Below are positions 40,988 to 42,337 of a stretch of 42,337 nt of DNA, piece by piece. The stretch lies in the NCBI GenBank assembly GCA_030604195.1, contig JAUVWI010000026.1, positions 1-42,337 of the forward strand. Reading direction: 5' to 3'. Under the pieces are notes generated by a model. The model was not told the origin of the DNA and searched no databases. It was given only the letters and a program-made list of their open reading frames with translations. The stretch is from Spirochaetales bacterium (GTDB lineage: Bacteria > Spirochaetota > Spirochaetia > SZUA-6 > DRHE01). The position numbers and the translations under genes were made by a program. The first letter of the stretch is position 1; each line of letters starts with the position of its first letter.

Positions 40988-41403
40988 ATGTGTTAGTCGA
41001 TACCTCTATATGGTCTTTGGCTTTCAGGCGAAAAAAGCTGAATCACAATGAGAAGGTTTTAACAGGGGAGCTTACTCACCTTATTGAAGAAGTAAGAGCT
41101 TTTATTATTGGACCTATTCGCCAAGAAATTCTGTCTGGAATATCAAATAGCAGCCAATATGATCTTTTGAAAAAACAGTTGAAGGCTTTTGATGATGTAC
41201 CTATTACAATGGAAGATTATGAAACAGCGGCAGAATTCCATAATATTTGCAGACAAAACGGCGTGCAAGGCTCACATATTGATTATTTAATCTGTGCTGT
41301 TGCTTACAGCCATGGTATGTCAATCTTTACTACGGACAGAGATTTTATGATGTTTTCAGAGCATCTTGAAATTGAATTGCATAGGCCACGGACTGTAACT
41401 TAA
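40984..41403 (+). CDS. vapC: VapC family PIN-domain ribonuclease toxin
   Basis: A 139-residue PIN-domain toxin. Asp6 (VLVDTSIWSLAFR), Glu48 (GPIRQEILSG), Asp100 (GSHIDYLICAVA) and Asp118/Asp120 (TTDRDF) form the acidic metal site. GTG at 40984 overlaps the antitoxin stop by four bases (GTGA). The DTSIWSLAFR start puts it in a different VapC branch from the first toxin in the window, so the two modules are not duplicates of one another. Complete and probably active with its antitoxin. Confidence 0.88.
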   Translation: MNVLVDTSIWSLAFRRKKLNHNEKVLTGELTHLIEEVRAFIIGPIRQEILSGISNSSQYDLLKKQLKAFDDVPITMEDYETAAEFHNICRQNGVQGSHIDYLICAVAYSHGMSIFTTDRDFMMFSEHLEIELHRPRTVT

Positions 41404-41467
41404 TTTTGCCAAACTGCGACACAATAATGCTGAATGCTGTAAGAGCAGATTCTTTTTTTATATTTTT

Positions 41468-41504
41468 GATGATGGATGATGGTTGGATGGTTGGATGATG
41501 GATG
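41468..41504. repeat. GGATGATGG/GGATGGTT low-complexity array before the acetyltransferase gene
   Basis: A run built from GGATGATGG and TTGGATGG units fills the space just before and across the ATG at 41502. It leaves no ordinary ribosome binding site, though the repeated GGAT could partly serve. A TGA in frame at 41496-41498 prevents an earlier start. Confidence 0.7.
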
Positions 41505-42023
41505 AAAATAGAATTTTTATCCGGTAAATATAAAATCAGGGACTGGCAGAGAGATGATGCAGAATCTGTTGCCAGGTATGCCAACAACCGCAAAATCTGG
41601 ATCAACCTGCGTGATATTTTTCCCCATCCCTACACAATAGCAAATGCCGAAGCCTTTCTTTCAATAGTAATGGAAGATGACCCCAAAACGGTATTTGCCA
41701 TAACAAATGAAGTGGAGGCAATCGGCAGTATCGGCTTAGTGCTTGGCAAAGATGTGCATCGTTTTACCACTGAACTGGGGTATTGGCTGGCTGAACCATT
41801 CTGGGGCAAGGGTATTATGACTGAAGCGGTGAAAGGGATAACTGAGTATGCCTTCAGAAGCTTCGGTTTGAAGCGGGTATATGCTGAACCCTATACGACG
41901 AACCTAGCTTCAGCGCGGGTGCTGGAAAAGGCAGGATTCAAATATGAGGGTCTTCTGCGGGCCAGCGCTTTCAAGAACGGCCGGCTTGTTGATCAATTGC
42001 TATATGCGCGGGTAAAAGTATAA
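41502..42023 (+). CDS. GNAT family N-acetyltransferase (RimJ/RimL-like)
   Basis: A 173-residue acetyltransferase using acetyl-CoA. FWGKGIMTEAV (100-110) is the CoA pyrophosphate loop, with TELGYWLAEP before it and NLASARVLEKAGFKYEGLLR as motif B. The pattern is that of RimJ/RimL-type enzymes acting on protein N-termini or small amines. It stands alone after the vapBC pair. The substrate is not known. Confidence 0.87.
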   Translation: MKIEFLSGKYKIRDWQRDDAESVARYANNRKIWINLRDIFPHPYTIANAEAFLSIVMEDDPKTVFAITNEVEAIGSIGLVLGKDVHRFTTELGYWLAEPFWGKGIMTEAVKGITEYAFRSFGLKRVYAEPYTTNLASARVLEKAGFKYEGLLRASAFKNGRLVDQLLYARVKV

Positions 42024-42069
42024 TAAGCGGGATATCAAATCATAATCGTTATCCGCTATAGCGTATTAA

Positions 42070-42186
42070 TACAAAAACAAATCGGGGGATTTCGAGGAAT
42101 ACTGGGATTGTCACATCGCGCAGGACCAGGAGCGTCTCTACCCAAAAGCCCGCTGGGAACCCGCCGTTACCGTCGTCCTAAAGTAG
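42070..42186 (+). pseudogene. GC-rich coding remnant, possibly a transposase 3' end
   Basis: A 38-codon open stretch without start ends at TAG 42184-42186. It reads GDFEEYWDCHIAQDQERLYP then KARWEPAVTVVLK, with protein-like composition, and is markedly richer in G+C than the AT-rich flanks. The GDF-x2-YW-x3-H string looks to me like the C-terminus of some insertion-sequence transposases, but I cannot assign a family. No terminal repeats are visible. Treated as a fragment of a lost mobile element with low certainty. Confidence 0.4.
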
Positions 42187-42215
42187 CCACATGCAAAAAG
42201 TTGTGCTATAATTTA

Positions 42216-42245
42216 TTGACCGAACAGCCTTATAATTAATACAAT
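42216..42245 (+). promoter_or_regulatory. Possible promoter of the terminal nucleotidyltransferase gene
   Basis: TTGACC (42216-42221) is followed after 18 bases by TACAAT (42240-42245). This would give a leader of about 18 bases before the ATG at 42270, holding GGAG at 42258-42261. Confidence 0.4.
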
Positions 42246-42269
42246 ATTGTTAGGTTTGGAGTTTGCATT

Positions 42270-42337
42270 ATGACCAGCGATAGATTACTGACTAAAATAA
42301 AGTCTTGCCTGAAGCGTGTATACAGAGATCGTCTCTG
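42270..42337 (+). CDS. Nucleotidyltransferase domain protein, N-terminal part (runs off window)
   Basis: Only the first 22 residues are present (MTSDRLLTKIKSCLKRVYRD then RL), and the window ends in the frame. The start is supported by GGAG eight bases upstream. The helix LLTKIKSCLKRVYRDRL resembles the segment that directly precedes the LYGSYARG motif in MNT nucleotidyltransferases, so this is the likely identity. The diagnostic GS and DxD motifs lie beyond the window. Confidence 0.5.
   Translation, partial: MTSDRLLTKIKSCLKRVYRDRL

Noticed and set aside
42025..42058. AGCGG...CCGCT inverted repeat after the acetyltransferase as a terminator
   Set aside because: The stem is interrupted by a bulge, the loop is long and no T-run follows.

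Overview
The window looks like a chromosomal piece of a free-living, fermentative, host-independent member of the Spirochaetota. This is an inference. It rests on three sugar-binding proteins whose signal peptides end in Gly-Gly-(x)-x-Glu/Lys-Glu-Ala-Ala with no lipobox cysteine (a style common in Sphaerochaeta/Treponema-type genomes), a LysM/helical-repeat envelope pair typical of spirochaetes, and heavy investment in carbohydrate ABC import plus ferredoxin-dependent 2-oxoacid oxidation. No rRNA or tRNA gene was found, so the taxonomy is unproven.

Region 1 (1-8.5 kb) is central metabolism. A plus-strand operon carries panB and the four subunits of a 2-oxoacid:ferredoxin oxidoreductase. PanB and a 2-oxoisovalerate (VOR-type) enzyme share the substrate 3-methyl-2-oxobutanoate, which favours VOR. 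Facing it is a minus-strand operon: a purH split into two overlapping genes (IMP cyclohydrolase, then AICAR formyltransferase) followed by an archaeal-like glyA. folC diverges from this operon. PanB, GlyA, PurH and FolC all use or make folate one-carbon units.

Region 2 (8.5-38.7 kb) is dominated by three carbohydrate-uptake clusters, interrupted by the 25.4-29.7 kb block (region 3). Cluster A (8.5-15.4 kb, minus) runs GntR regulator, binding protein, two permeases, two zinc alcohol dehydrogenases and an SDR. Cluster B (16.0-25.4 kb, divergent) has a binding protein, two permeases, an HpcH/HpaI aldolase and a UroD-like protein on minus, and two UroD-like proteins, a GntR regulator and a D-2-hydroxyacid dehydrogenase on plus. 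Cluster C (29.8-38.7 kb, divergent) has a zinc dehydrogenase, binding protein, two permeases and an IolG-type dehydrogenase on minus, and a LacI regulator and a UroD-like protein on plus; an aldo/keto reductase converges on it. None of the three encodes an ABC ATPase. In all three a hairpin separates the binding-protein gene from the permease genes. The recurring but poorly understood element is the UroD-like (MtaA/CmuA-type) family: four non-HemE paralogs with visibly different metal sites sit inside clusters B and C. This is the best candidate for an undescribed system.

Region 3 (25.4-29.7 kb) is a DprA-ComM-YraN block that looks AT-richer than its neighbours, then an orphan nucleotidyltransferase and a VapBC pair. 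Region 4 (38.6 kb to the end) has a decayed Uma2 endonuclease gene, the LysM protein and lipoprotein pair, a second VapBC pair with signs of an older vapC remnant, a GNAT acetyltransferase, a small GC-rich coding remnant and the start of another nucleotidyltransferase.

A genome-style peculiarity is the repeated presence of short perfect or near-perfect tandem arrays (unit 8-16 bp) in gaps right at gene ends.
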